From positions 1 through 64,000 of the forward strand of contig NZ_SUGA01000016.1 in NCBI RefSeq assembly GCF_004963255.1: a stretch of DNA of 64,000 nt, written 5' to 3'. This document shows positions 25,652 to 33,734 of the stretch, piece by piece. The notes under the pieces are model-generated. The model did not search any database. It saw nothing but the letters and a program-made list of their open reading frames with translations, and had not been told where the DNA came from. This stretch comes from Mesorhizobium sp. Its GTDB lineage: Bacteria > Pseudomonadota > Alphaproteobacteria > Rhizobiales > Rhizobiaceae. A program made the position numbers and the translations under genes. Each line of letters starts with the position of its first letter. Within the stretch, counting starts at the first letter, position 1.

Positions 25652-26167
25652 ATGAGCATAAAGCCCATAAATTCCGTTCTGTTCGTCTGCCTCGGCAATA
25701 TCTGCCGTTCGCCGCTCGCCGAGGGCGTGTTTCGCGCCGTCTGGGCCGAGCGTGGCCGGGGCCACCAAATGCTGCTCGATTCGGCCGGGACCGGCGGCTG
25801 GCATGCCGGCCAGGAGCCGGACCGGCGCTCGATCGCGGTGGCCTCGAAGCATGGCCTCGACATTTCAGGGCAGAGGGCGCGAAAGGTGCTGCCGGGGGAT
25901 TTTTCGCGCTTCGACCTGATCCTCGGCATGGACCGGGCCAATGTGCGCGACCTCAAGGCGCTGGCGCCGCAAGCCGCGCGAGACCGCGTCCATCTCTATC
26001 TGGACTTCGCCACGGGAAAGGCCGCGGACGTGCCGGATCCCTATTATGACGGCGCCGAGGCCTTCGCTTCGGTCTACCGCATGATCCGCGAGGCGTCGGA
26101 GGCGCTGGCGAAGCGGCTCGAGGCGAGCGTTTCGCCCACCAGCGGCCAGGCTTCCTCGACGATATAA
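25652..26167 (+). CDS. Low molecular weight protein-tyrosine phosphatase
   Basis: A 171-residue cytosolic phosphatase. The P-loop is Cys13-Leu-Gly-Asn-Ile-Cys-Arg19-Ser20 (CX5RS), and the general acid loop is DVPDPYYDG near residue 130. The start at 25652 (MSIKPINSV) is preferred over 25610. Its last 94 bases overlap, tail to tail, the end of the thpR gene on the other strand, so the final 30 residues (after MIREASEALAKRLE) may be poorly conserved. The substrate is not known. Rhizobial members may act on exopolysaccharide kinases or be arsenate reductase-like. Confidence 0.88.
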   Translation: MSIKPINSVLFVCLGNICRSPLAEGVFRAVWAERGRGHQMLLDSAGTGGWHAGQEPDRRSIAVASKHGLDISGQRARKVLPGDFSRFDLILGMDRANVRDLKALAPQAARDRVHLYLDFATGKAADVPDPYYDGAEAFASVYRMIREASEALAKRLEASVSPTSGQASSTI

Positions 26168-26667
26168 GGGCCGCCGCCGACCGAATCGCGCGACGACATC
26201 AGCACGAAGCGGCCGACGCGGAAGGGCAACGCGGCGAAATTGCCGCGCGCCGAAAGATATTGCGCGACATCGAGCGGGCTTGCGTTGCGCAGGCGCGCCA
26301 GCGTCACATGCGGCGAGAATTTGCGCGGGTCGGCCGGCAGGCCGAGCCGCTGGCAGATGCGGTCGATTTCGCCCTGCAACGCCGTCAGGTCCGGCGAGGC
26401 GGACACGCCGGCCCATACCGCATGGGGTTTCTTGCCGCCGAAGGCGCCGACGCCAGAGAGCGTCATCTGGAATGAGGGGCGGTGAACCCTGTCGAGGGCG
26501 TTGGCGATCTCGTCGGCGACATGGCCTTCGACATCGCCGATGAAGCGCAGCGTCAGATGGTAGTTTTCGACGTCGATCCAGCGCGCCCCGGGCAGCCCGC
26601 CCCGGAGCAGGGACAAGGAGAGAGCGGCGTCACGCGGAATTTCGAGGGCGGTGAAAAGACGTGGCAT
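26074..26667 (-). CDS. thpR: RNA 2',3'-cyclic phosphodiesterase
   Basis: A 197-residue 2H phosphoesterase related to LigT/ThpR, which opens 2',3'-cyclic phosphates on RNA ends. The two catalytic motifs are HLTL (His37) and HVTL (His120). The length is near the family norm, with about 15 residues of extra C-terminus (ASASDASRIMR). This tail is encoded in the overlap with the convergent phosphatase gene. Confidence 0.9.
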   Translation of the reverse strand: MPRLFTALEIPRDAALSLSLLRGGLPGARWIDVENYHLTLRFIGDVEGHVADEIANALDRVHRPSFQMTLSGVGAFGGKKPHAVWAGVSASPDLTALQGEIDRICQRLGLPADPRKFSPHVTLARLRNASPLDVAQYLSARGNFAALPFRVGRFVLMSSRDSVGGGPYIVEEAWPLVGETLASSRFASASDASRIMR

Positions 26668-26785
26668 GTGAAGCCTCCTGTCCTCGAATCGAAACTCTCG
26701 GCCCTAGCGAATCATCGATATCAGCGCGGGGCAAGCGGTTTGTTGTCCACAATGTTTCCCCAGCGGAAAGCGTGACTTTTCGGTC

Positions 26786-27448
26786 TCACGACGCACCGCC
26801 ATTGTCCGCGATGGCCTTCTCGACCACTGGGAGGATGCGGTCGACCATGATGTCGACTCCCTTCGGATTGGGATGCAGGCCGTCCTCCAGCTGCAGATCG
26901 GCGTGGCCGGCGACGCCGTCGAGGAAGAACGGATAGAGCGGGACGCCGTATTTCTCCGCAAGCCGCGGATAGATGGCGTCGAAAGCCTTCTGGTAGTCGG
27001 CGCCAAGATTGGGCGCGGCGCGCATGCCGGCGAGCAGCACCGCGATCTTGCGCTCTCTCAGCTTGCCCAGCATGGCGTCGAGGTTCTTCTCGGCGATTTC
27101 GGGTGAAAGGCCGCGCAGCATATCGTTGGCGCCGAGCTCGAGGATAACCAGCCTTGTGCCGTCCGGCACCGACCAGTCGAGCCGCGCCAGCCCGCCGCTC
27201 GAGGTGTCGCCGGACACGCCGGCATTGGCCACGGTGACGTCGAGGCCCTTCGCCTTCAAGGCTGCCTGCAGCCTGTCGGTGAAACCCTGGCCAGGGCCAA
27301 GGCTGTAGCCTGCCATCAGGCTGTCGCCGAAGCCGACGATGGTGAAGGTGGCGGCGCGCGCCGACGAAATGGCGCCGCAAAGGCCAAGGAAAAGGATGAG
27401 GGCTGCGAAAACGACGGGGGCTGCGGCAAAACGATGTTTGAATGCCAT
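26786..27448 (-). CDS. SGNH-hydrolase arylesterase/thioesterase (TesA-like)
   Basis: A 220-residue exported esterase. The signal peptide ends in SSARA near residue 32. Block I is GFGDSLMAGY with the nucleophile serine. The block III Asn lies in ELGANDMLRG, and the block V catalytic Asp/His in DGLHPNPKG. It is related to E. coli TesA (lysophospholipase/acyl-CoA thioesterase). It is divergent from an ABC ATPase/permease pair, an arrangement widely seen for tesA-like genes with ybbA/ybbP, suggesting a linked envelope lipid function. Confidence 0.9.
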   Translation of the reverse strand: MAFKHRFAAAPVVFAALILFLGLCGAISSARAATFTIVGFGDSLMAGYSLGPGQGFTDRLQAALKAKGLDVTVANAGVSGDTSSGGLARLDWSVPDGTRLVILELGANDMLRGLSPEIAEKNLDAMLGKLRERKIAVLLAGMRAAPNLGADYQKAFDAIYPRLAEKYGVPLYPFFLDGVAGHADLQLEDGLHPNPKGVDIMVDRILPVVEKAIADNGGAS

Positions 27449-27529
27449 GCGGCGAGCCCCATATGACCGAAACAACCCAAGCAAGGAGACACGGGCCGTC
27501 TCCTTTTCCACATATAGGGCGCTTTTATT

Positions 27530-28228
27530 GTGACAGAAGCCGTCATCGCGTTGAGGGACGTATCGCTGACGCTCGGCGAGGGCGCATCCTCCGTCCATGT
27601 GCTGAAGGGCGTGAGCCTCGACGTGGCGGCCGGGCAAGCTACCGGCATTGTCGGCCCATCGGGCTCGGGCAAGTCGACGCTGCTGATGGTTCTTGCTGGC
27701 CTGGAACGGGTCGATTCGGGCACGGTCCGGATCGCCGGCGAGCTGATCAACGGCAAAAGCGAAGACCAGATTGCTTCGTTTCGGGGGCGAAACATCGGCA
27801 TCGTGTTCCAGTCCTTCCACCTCATTCCCAACATGACGGCGCTGGAGAATGTCGCGGTGCCGCTCGAGCTCGCCGGCCATGCCGATCCGTTCGGGGTGGC
27901 CGCGCGCGAGCTCGCGGCTGTCGGCCTGAGCGACCGCGTGACGCATTATCCGGGCGAGCTTTCCGGCGGCGAGCAGCAGCGCGTGGCGATCGCGCGGGCG
28001 CTGGCGCCATCGCCGCGCCTCCTCATCGCCGACGAGCCGACCGGCAATCTCGACCAGGCGACGGGCAAGCAGATCGCCGACCTTCTCTTCGCCAAGGCGG
28101 CGGAACGCGGCATGACGCTGGTGCTGGTCACGCATGATCCGGTGCTCGCCGCGCGCTGCGCGCGCCAGGTGTCGATGCGCTCGGGGCGGATCGAGGATGC
28201 GCCGAAAGCCGTGAGGATGCACGCCTGA
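27530..28228 (+). CDS. ABC transporter ATP-binding protein (YbbA-like)
   Basis: A 232-residue ATPase of the LolD/MacB/FtsE type. Walker A GPSGSGKST is at 42-50, Q-loop Gln94, signature LSGGEQQ at 144-150 and Walker B LLIADEP at 164-170. It uses a GTG start (27530) just after CGCTTTTATT. Its stop codon overlaps the permease start as TGATG, so the two form a transporter. With the divergent TesA-like gene it matches the ybbA-ybbP/tesA arrangement. Confidence 0.93.
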   Translation: MTEAVIALRDVSLTLGEGASSVHVLKGVSLDVAAGQATGIVGPSGSGKSTLLMVLAGLERVDSGTVRIAGELINGKSEDQIASFRGRNIGIVFQSFHLIPNMTALENVAVPLELAGHADPFGVAARELAAVGLSDRVTHYPGELSGGEQQRVAIARALAPSPRLLIADEPTGNLDQATGKQIADLLFAKAAERGMTLVLVTHDPVLAARCARQVSMRSGRIEDAPKAVRMHA

Positions 28229-30768
28229 TGCGGACACTGAAGCTCGCCATCCGCTTCTCGCTGCGCGAGATGCGCGGCGGCCTGTCGGGCTTTATGATCT
28301 TCCTTGCCTGCATCGCGCTGGGCGTCGCGGCGATCGGCGGCGTCAATTCGGTGGCGCAGGCAATCTCGGCCGGCGTCGCCGATCAGGGCCAGACGCTGCT
28401 TGGCGGCGATCTGCGCTTCCAGGTCAACCAGCGCAGCGCTTCGGATGCCGAGCTTGGCTTCATCCGCAGCCTCGGCGCGGTCTCGCAGACGTCCGGCATG
28501 CGCTCGATGGCGCGGCTGGAGGACGGCTCCGACCAGGCGCTGGTCGAGGCCAAGGCCGTCGACGACGCCTATCCGCTCTACGGCGCGCTGGAAACCGATC
28601 CGGCGCTGCCGAGGGACCAATTGTTCGGCGAAAGGTCCGGCGTGTTCGGCGCTGCCGCGCCCGACCTCTTGTTCGAGCGGCTCAACGTCCATATCGGCGA
28701 CAGGCTGAAGCTCGGCAGCGCCGTTTTCGAGTTGCGCGCCAGGCTGGTCAGCGAGCCGGACGCCGTGTCGGACGGTTTCGGCTTCGCCCCTAGGCTGATG
28801 ATCTCCAGCCAGGGCCTCGCCGCATCCGGCCTGGTGCAGCCCGGCAGCCTGGTCGAGAACGCCTATAAGGTGAGGCTGCCGGAGGGGACTTCCGAGGCGC
28901 GGATTAAGGACATTCAGGCGCAAGCCGCGAAGGATTTCCCGCAGGCCGGCTGGTCGATCCGCACGCGCAGCAACGCCGCGCCGGCGCTGTCGGCCAATAT
29001 CGAGCGTTTCTCGCAGTTCCTCACCCTGGTCGGGCTGACGGCGCTGGTGGTCGGCGGCGTCGGCGTGGCGAACGCCGTGCGCACCTATCTCGACGGCAAG
29101 CGCGGCGTCATCGCCACCTTCAAGAGCCTCGGCGCCTCGGGCGGCTTCGTCTTCACCATCTATCTGGTGCAGATCCTGTTAATCGCGGGCCTCGGCATCC
29201 TGCTCGGGCTGATCCTTGCCGCCGCGATGCCGTTCGTGGCGAGCGCGCTTCTGCAGTCGGTCATTCCCGTGCCGGCGCAAGGCGGCTTTTATCCAGGCGC
29301 GCTGGCCATGGCGGCCCTGTTCGGCCTGCTGGTGACACTGGCCTTCGCGCTCCTGCCGCTCGGCCGCGCCCGCGACGTGCCGGCGACCGCGCTGTTCCGC
29401 GAGATGGGTTTCGAAAGCCGCGGCCTGCCGCGCCTGCCCTATACGGGTGCGGCGCTGGCGATCGTCGTCGCGCTGGCGGCGCTGGCGATCCTTTCGGCCA
29501 ATGACACCCGCATCGCCTCGATCGTCGTCGGCGCCACGGTCTTTGCCTTTCTGGTGCTGCGGCTGGTCGCGGTGCTGGTGCAATGGGCGGCGAAGAAAAG
29601 TCCGCGCGTGCGCTCGGTCTCATTGAGGTTGGCGCTCGGCAACATCCACCGTCCGGGCGCGCTGACGCCCTCGGTGGTGCTATCGCTCGGCCTCGGGCTG
29701 ACGCTGCTGGTGACGCTGGCGCTGATCGACGGGAATCTCAGGCGGCAGATCTCCGGCAGCCTGCCTGAGCGGGCGCCGAACTTCTTCTTCGTCGACATCC
29801 AGAGCAGCGACGTCGATGCCTTCGCCAACCTTGTCGGCAAGGAGTCGCCGCGCGGAACGCTGGTCAAGGTGCCGATGCTGCGCGGCCGCATCATGGCGCT
29901 CAACGGCGTCGACGTCGACAAGGTGAAGATCCCGGCCGACGGCGCCTGGGTGCTGCGCGGCGACCGTGGCCTGACTTACGACGCCAAGCAGCCGGAGAAC
30001 GCGACGCTGACCGAAGGCGCGTGGTGGCCGCAGGACTATTCCGGCGAGCCGCTGGTGTCGTTCTCGGCCGAGGAAGGCAAGGCGATCGGGCTGAAGCTCG
30101 GCGATACCGTCACCGTCAATGTGCTGGGGCGCAACGTCACGGCGAAGATCGCCAATTTCCGGCAGGTGCAGTGGGAGACAATGGGCATCAACTTCGTCAT
30201 GGTGTTCTCACCCAACGCCTTTGCCGGGGCGCCGCATGGCTGGCTGGCGACACTGACCGACAAACAAGCCACCACGGCCGACGACGCAAGGCTGCTCAAC
30301 GCCGTCACCCGCGCCTTCCCGGCGGTGACGACGGTGCGCGTCAAGGACGCGCTCGACATCGTCAACCGGCTGGTCGCGCAACTGGGGACGGCGATCCGTG
30401 CCGCCGCCGGCGTCGCGCTGATCGCCTCGGTGCTGGTGCTCTCCGGCGCCTTGGCCGCCGGCAACCGGGCGCGCATCCACGACGCCGTGGTGCTGAAGAC
30501 GCTTGGCGCGACAAGGCGGACGCTGATTGCCGCCTTCTCGCTGGAATATGTGCTGATCGGCCTTGCGACGGCGCTGTTCGCGCTGGCCGCCGGCGGCATC
30601 GCCGCCTGGTTCGTGGTCGCGCATATCATGACGCTGCCGTCGCATTTCATGCCGGAGGTGGCGGTGGCGACGATCCTGGCCTCGCTGACGGTCACCGTCG
30701 GCATCGGCCTTGCCGGCACCTGGCGGGTGCTCGGGCACAAGGCGGCGCCGGTGCTGCGCAACCTCTGA
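28228..30768 (+). CDS. ABC transporter permease, FtsX/YbbP-like
   Basis: An 846-residue membrane protein with two FtsX-like domains. One N-terminal helix (about 20-42) is followed by a periplasmic domain. Three helices lie around 260-380, with three or more further helices in the middle (405-505), then a second periplasmic domain (about 520-720), and the last FtsX domain occupies 715-845. The size and layout match YbbP-type exporters of the MacB group, thought to handle lipid or lipoprotein substrates. It is coupled to the ATPase by a 1-base stop/start overlap. Confidence 0.92.
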   Translation: MRTLKLAIRFSLREMRGGLSGFMIFLACIALGVAAIGGVNSVAQAISAGVADQGQTLLGGDLRFQVNQRSASDAELGFIRSLGAVSQTSGMRSMARLEDGSDQALVEAKAVDDAYPLYGALETDPALPRDQLFGERSGVFGAAAPDLLFERLNVHIGDRLKLGSAVFELRARLVSEPDAVSDGFGFAPRLMISSQGLAASGLVQPGSLVENAYKVRLPEGTSEARIKDIQAQAAKDFPQAGWSIRTRSNAAPALSANIERFSQFLTLVGLTALVVGGVGVANAVRTYLDGKRGVIATFKSLGASGGFVFTIYLVQILLIAGLGILLGLILAAAMPFVASALLQSVIPVPAQGGFYPGALAMAALFGLLVTLAFALLPLGRARDVPATALFREMGFESRGLPRLPYTGAALAIVVALAALAILSANDTRIASIVVGATVFAFLVLRLVAVLVQWAAKKSPRVRSVSLRLALGNIHRPGALTPSVVLSLGLGLTLLVTLALIDGNLRRQISGSLPERAPNFFFVDIQSSDVDAFANLVGKESPRGTLVKVPMLRGRIMALNGVDVDKVKIPADGAWVLRGDRGLTYDAKQPENATLTEGAWWPQDYSGEPLVSFSAEEGKAIGLKLGDTVTVNVLGRNVTAKIANFRQVQWETMGINFVMVFSPNAFAGAPHGWLATLTDKQATTADDARLLNAVTRAFPAVTTVRVKDALDIVNRLVAQLGTAIRAAAGVALIASVLVLSGALAAGNRARIHDAVVLKTLGATRRTLIAAFSLEYVLIGLATALFALAAGGIAAWFVVAHIMTLPSHFMPEVAVATILASLTVTVGIGLAGTWRVLGHKAAPVLRNL

Positions 30769-30881
30769 CCGAGCGCGGCTCCAAGTCCCGGCCCGATTAA
30801 ATCTTTGTAAGAATGCCCGGCGGAAGGCCCAGAAACCGGCCTTTCGCACTCTCACAAAGCGTTACGACCCGTTACCGTCTT

Positions 30882-30899
30882 GTTCTTGACGTCAAGAAC
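30882..30899. promoter_or_regulatory. 18-bp perfect palindrome containing a -35-like TTGACG
   Basis: GTTCTTGACGTCAAGAAC is a perfect palindrome located about 30-45 bases before the predicted leader RNA of the BI-1 gene. TTGACG lies inside it and could be the -35 box, so a dimeric regulator bound here would cover the promoter. No convincing -10 at 17 bases was found. Confidence 0.45.
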
Positions 30900-30921
30900 C
30901 ATCATATTTCGCGTCAGGCAT

Positions 30922-31008
30922 GCTGGAGCCCCGCCAGCGGCGCCTGGTCCAGGGATCAATCCAAGCGGACCTGTCACCGGACGGGGCAGAAGCAACAGAG
31001 GATTTCCA
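30922..31008 (+). ncRNA. Predicted ybhL-type leader RNA
   Basis: The stretch immediately before the BI-1 (YbhL-like) gene can fold into a closed structure. GCCCCG (30928-30933) pairs with CGGGGC (30982-30987). Inside, CCAG/CTGG and GGTCC/GGACC can pair in alternative hairpins. A ybhL leader motif is known upstream of this gene in Rhizobiales (predicted cis-regulatory RNA, ligand unknown). Position and pairing fit, but I could not score it against the covariance model. The RBS AGAGGA follows. Confidence 0.65.
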
Positions 31009-31749
31009 ATGGCTGATCCCATTCGCAACTACCAGACGGGCGCCGCCTCCGGCGCGCGAGTCGATATCGATCAGGGCCTGCGCGCCTATATGATCAAAGT
31101 CTACAACCTCATGGGGCTTGGCCTGCTCATTACCGGCCTTGCCGCCTGGGGCGCCTTCCACCTCGCCGTGACCGGCGACGGCCAGCTGACTGGTTTCGGC
31201 CAGCTCATTTACGCCAGCGCGTTCCGCTGGGTCGTCATCCTGGCGCCGCTCGCCGCGGTGATGTTCCTGTCGTTCCGCATCCAGTCGATGAGCGTGGCGG
31301 CGGCGCAGACCACGTTCTGGGTCTATGCCGGCCTTGTCGGCCTGTCGCTGTCGACGATCTTCCTCGTCTACACCGGCACCAGCATCACCCAGACCTTCTT
31401 CGCCACGGCCGCGGCCTTCGGCGGCCTGTCGCTCTACGGCTACACGACCAGGCGCGACCTGTCGGCATTCGGCTCGTTCCTGATCATGGGCGTGATCGGC
31501 CTGCTGATCGCGATGCTGATCAATATCTTCCTGCAGTCGTCGGCGCTCGCTTTCGCCATTTCGGCGATCGGCGTGCTGGTCTTCGCCGGCCTCACCGCCT
31601 ACGACACGCAGAAGATCAAGGAGATGTATTTCGAGGGTGACGTCGCCGACGTCGCCGGCCGCAAGGCGATCATGGGCGCGCTGCGCCTCTATCTCGACTT
31701 CATCAACCTGTTCATGTTCCTGCTGCAGTTCATGGGCGACCGCCGCTAA
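31009..31749 (+). CDS. Bax inhibitor-1/YccA family membrane protein (YbhL-like)
   Basis: A 246-residue protein with seven predicted transmembrane segments and the BI-1 signature near the C-terminus (FAGLTAYDTQKIKEMY, with conserved Asp residues that in homologues control a pH-dependent calcium leak). The ATG at 31009 (MADPIRNYQTG) follows AGAGGA; a longer frame from 30880 would translate the leader RNA and is rejected. It has its own terminator. Physiological role is not known. Confidence 0.93.
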   Translation: MADPIRNYQTGAASGARVDIDQGLRAYMIKVYNLMGLGLLITGLAAWGAFHLAVTGDGQLTGFGQLIYASAFRWVVILAPLAAVMFLSFRIQSMSVAAAQTTFWVYAGLVGLSLSTIFLVYTGTSITQTFFATAAAFGGLSLYGYTTRRDLSAFGSFLIMGVIGLLIAMLINIFLQSSALAFAISAIGVLVFAGLTAYDTQKIKEMYFEGDVADVAGRKAIMGALRLYLDFINLFMFLLQFMGDRR

Positions 31750-31784
31750 GGGCGTTACCCGGTCTCACTGGACCATAGAGTTGC

Positions 31785-31818
31785 GAAAGGGCGGCCCAAC
31801 GGCCGCCCTTTCCTTTTT
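31785..31818 (+). terminator. Rho-independent terminator of the BI-1 gene
   Basis: A 12-bp perfect stem GAAAGGGCGGCC/GGCCGCCCTTTC with loop CAAC is followed by a T-run, 35 bases after the stop codon. Confidence 0.93.
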
Positions 31819-31865
31819 TGCATGCCTTTGCTGTTATCGAGGCAGGAAAACAAACTGCACAGATT

Positions 31866-32438
31866 ATGAGCAATATTGAGATCAGGGCTGCGACTGCGGC
31901 CGACCTTGACCGGATCACTGAAATCTACGCCGATGCGGTCGTCCACGGCACGGCGAGCTACGAGCTGGAGCCGCCCACCCGCGCTGAAATGGGCAACCGA
32001 TTCGACACTCTGGCGGCGGGCGGCTTCCCCTATCTGGTGGCGGAAAAGGGCGGCGCCGTGCTCGGCTACGCCTATGCCGGACCGTTCCGGCCGCGCCCCG
32101 CCTACCGATTCGTCATCGAGGATTCGGTCTATGTCGCGCCCGAGGCCAAGGGGCAGGGCGTCGGCTCGCTGCTGATGCGGGCGCTGATCGAAACGGCGCG
32201 CGCGGCGGGCTTCCGCCAGATCATCGCCGTGATCGGCGACGGCCATGCCGACAGCGCCTCGGTGCGGCTGCACGAAAAGCTCGGCTTCCGCCATTCCGGG
32301 CGATTGGAAGGATCAGGCTACAAGCACGGGCGCTGGCTGGACACGGTGTTCATGCAGCTGTCGCTGAATGGCGGCGCAGAGCTACCGCCGGATCCTGATT
32401 CGCTGCCGGAGCGAAGGTTCAGGCTCGGAGGGAAATGA
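31866..32438 (+). CDS. GNAT acetyltransferase, phosphinothricin acetyltransferase-like
   Basis: A 190-residue acetyltransferase similar to the Pat/YncA group that acetylates phosphinothricin, methionine sulfoximine or methionine sulfone. Features: IRAATAADLDRITEIYADAV at the start, DSVYVAPEAKGQGVGSLLM (acetyl-CoA motif A) and ASVRLHEKLGFRHSGRLEG. The C-terminal 20 residues are extra. The ATG at 31866 is chosen for family fit. The natural substrate is probably an amino acid analogue. Confidence 0.85.
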   Translation: MSNIEIRAATAADLDRITEIYADAVVHGTASYELEPPTRAEMGNRFDTLAAGGFPYLVAEKGGAVLGYAYAGPFRPRPAYRFVIEDSVYVAPEAKGQGVGSLLMRALIETARAAGFRQIIAVIGDGHADSASVRLHEKLGFRHSGRLEGSGYKHGRWLDTVFMQLSLNGGAELPPDPDSLPERRFRLGGK

Positions 32439-32558
32439 GCAAAATGGGAAAATGGGAATTGAAGAAATGAGGAATTGAAGAACTGAAGAAAGGAAGATCA
32501 TTTTATCAGGCGCGTAGCGCCTCTTTTCCTCAATTCTTCAGTTCTCCAGTTCCTCTTC
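32439..32558. repeat. Purine-rich inverted repeat spanning the gap between convergent genes
   Basis: Arms 32469-32490 (GAGGAATTGAAGAACTG...) and 32534-32555 are inverted copies with 20 of 22 matches. A perfect small hairpin AGGCGC/GCGCCT (32508-32513 with 32517-32522) sits between, followed by a T-rich tract. One end begins at the GNAT stop codon and the other at the DUF2794 stop codon, so the structure could end transcription from both sides. Confidence 0.65.
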
Positions 32559-32945
32559 TCACGCCTCAACCACCTTCAGCTTGGCATCGAAGACCCCAAG
32601 CACGCGGCCGAGTTCCTGGCCGCGCTTGAGGATGCGGCCGCCCGCCGCGATGACGGCGAATGCGCCCTGCCTGCGCGCCAGTTTCGGGTCCTTGACGATC
32701 TGGAACAGCGGCACTTCACTGGCCCGGCGGAAGACGGAAAAGACAGCGCGATCAGTGAGATGGTCGATGGCATAGTCGCGCCATTCATTGGCCGCCACCA
32801 TGCGTCCGTAGAGCCTCAGGATCTGGTCGAGCTCGCGCCGGTCGAATCGCACCGGCTGGTCGAGGCGTGCGCTGCGCGCCTCGTGCAACGGGATCAATAT
32901 TCCGGATGCTTCCCCATCCTCCGTCCCGCCGCTGTGATCGGTCAT
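32559..32945 (-). CDS. DUF2794 domain-containing protein
   Basis: A 128-residue cytosolic protein conserved in alphaproteobacteria (DUF2794), function unknown. Typical segments are VRFDRRELDQILRLYGRMVA and WRDYAIDHLTDRAVFSVFRRASE. The ATG at 32945 gives the expected length; the frame is open further upstream to 33134. Confidence 0.85.
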   Translation of the reverse strand: MTDHSGGTEDGEASGILIPLHEARSARLDQPVRFDRRELDQILRLYGRMVAANEWRDYAIDHLTDRAVFSVFRRASEVPLFQIVKDPKLARRQGAFAVIAAGGRILKRGQELGRVLGVFDAKLKVVEA

Positions 32946-33099
32946 GCCTCGATCCTTCGATTGAATCATGCGCCGGCCAAGGTTCGCGCTTTCAGATTCA
33001 AATTGCAAGGGCCGGGCAGGCATGCGCAGGGTCGTGCGCTTTCCCAAACGTCCAGTCACGTTTGCGAAACACATGTTGGAATTGGTGATACTCTGCCAC

Positions 33100-33325
33100 A
33101 TTCTTGCCACAAATAATCCGCGCTCATGCCCCAATCTCCGACGAGTTTACCGGCGTTGCCTGAGACGGTTCGGTCCGGCACCGGCTCGTAAACCCCAAGC
33201 CCCCCGCCCACGGGTCAGCGTCGGATCGAACCAACCTCGGTTTTTCCTTGGAAAAATCAGGTGCGACGATCCCAAAACCTGAATGACCGGCGTCAGAAGC
33301 AAGCTGACGCCGGTTTTTTTATTTT
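33100..33325 (+). ncRNA. Candidate small RNA ending in a strong terminator
   Basis: No gene on the plus strand precedes the strong terminator at 33286-33325. The 200 bases before it hold hairpins TCAGGT/ACCTGA (33257-33262 with 33277-33282) and TTTTTCC/GGAAAAA (33241-33256). A start is not fixed; a weak promoter-like TTGCGA ... GTGATA lies at 33062-33090. A 21-codon frame at 33126-33191 is present but lacks an obvious ribosome site. It could be a small RNA or a leader remnant. Confidence 0.4.
33286..33325 (+). terminator. Strong orphan rho-independent terminator
   Basis: A perfect 11-bp stem ACCGGCGTCAG/CTGACGCCGGT with a 7-base loop is followed by TTTTTTTATTTTT on the plus strand, with no plus-strand gene upstream. 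Confidence 0.85.
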
Positions 33326-33440
33326 TCCTTCTCCTGTTGTCTGCGGCATGCACACATTTCCGAGCATCTGGTCTTGGCGATAGGGTGCATGGCAGCTTGG
33401 CGCACGCATTGTCCAATGTAGCGCTGGTCGACCCCCACTC

Positions 33441-33600
33441 CGTCTCGGCTTCGCCGAGCCACCTCTCCCCCGATCGACGGGGTAGAGGAAGGCGCCAAGC
33501 TTTTTGGCGTCAGCGCTCGTCCAGCAACGCTCCCTTCCTTTCCCTCCGGAGGGGGGAAGGTGGCGCTGCGAAGCAGCGACGGATTGGGGGAACCACGTGG
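33441..33600. repeat. Dispersed palindromic elements
   Basis: Two adjacent palindromic units are visible: TCTCGGCTTCGCCGAG with CTCCCCCGATCGACGGGG, and CCCTCCGGAGGG with GGCGCTGCGAAGCAGCG. They resemble the elements at 43-111 and 40482-40622 (CC(A/T)CCTTCC core with G/C-run hairpins). Confidence 0.6.
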
Positions 33601-33734
33601 CAATCAAGCCTCCGCCTGATCAGTCACGCCGATCAAGGCATGCCGGCTATTCGAACTCCCAAAGATAGTCCTGCCTTGTGGTGAGAAGCAGTCCGCGCTA
33701 GCGGACGAGAAGCCAATTGCTAGAAGGTGGCAGC

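Larger units (their letters stand above)
32946..33734. other. Long non-coding region
   Basis: About 790 bases without a supported gene. It contains, left to right, the DUF2794 promoter region, a candidate plus-strand RNA ending at a strong orphan terminator (33286-33325), palindromic repeat DNA (33441-33600) and a hairpin GTCCGC/GCGGAC near 33690-33705. Open frames on either strand lack recognisable domains or ribosome sites. Confidence 0.6.

Noticed and set aside
25549..25956. N-terminal extension of the pterin dehydratase
   Set aside because: It overlaps the divergent phosphatase gene; the family length is reached from 25548.
33126..33191. 21-codon frame that could be a leader peptide
   Set aside because: No ribosome site, no runs of a regulatory amino acid, and no gene downstream on that strand.
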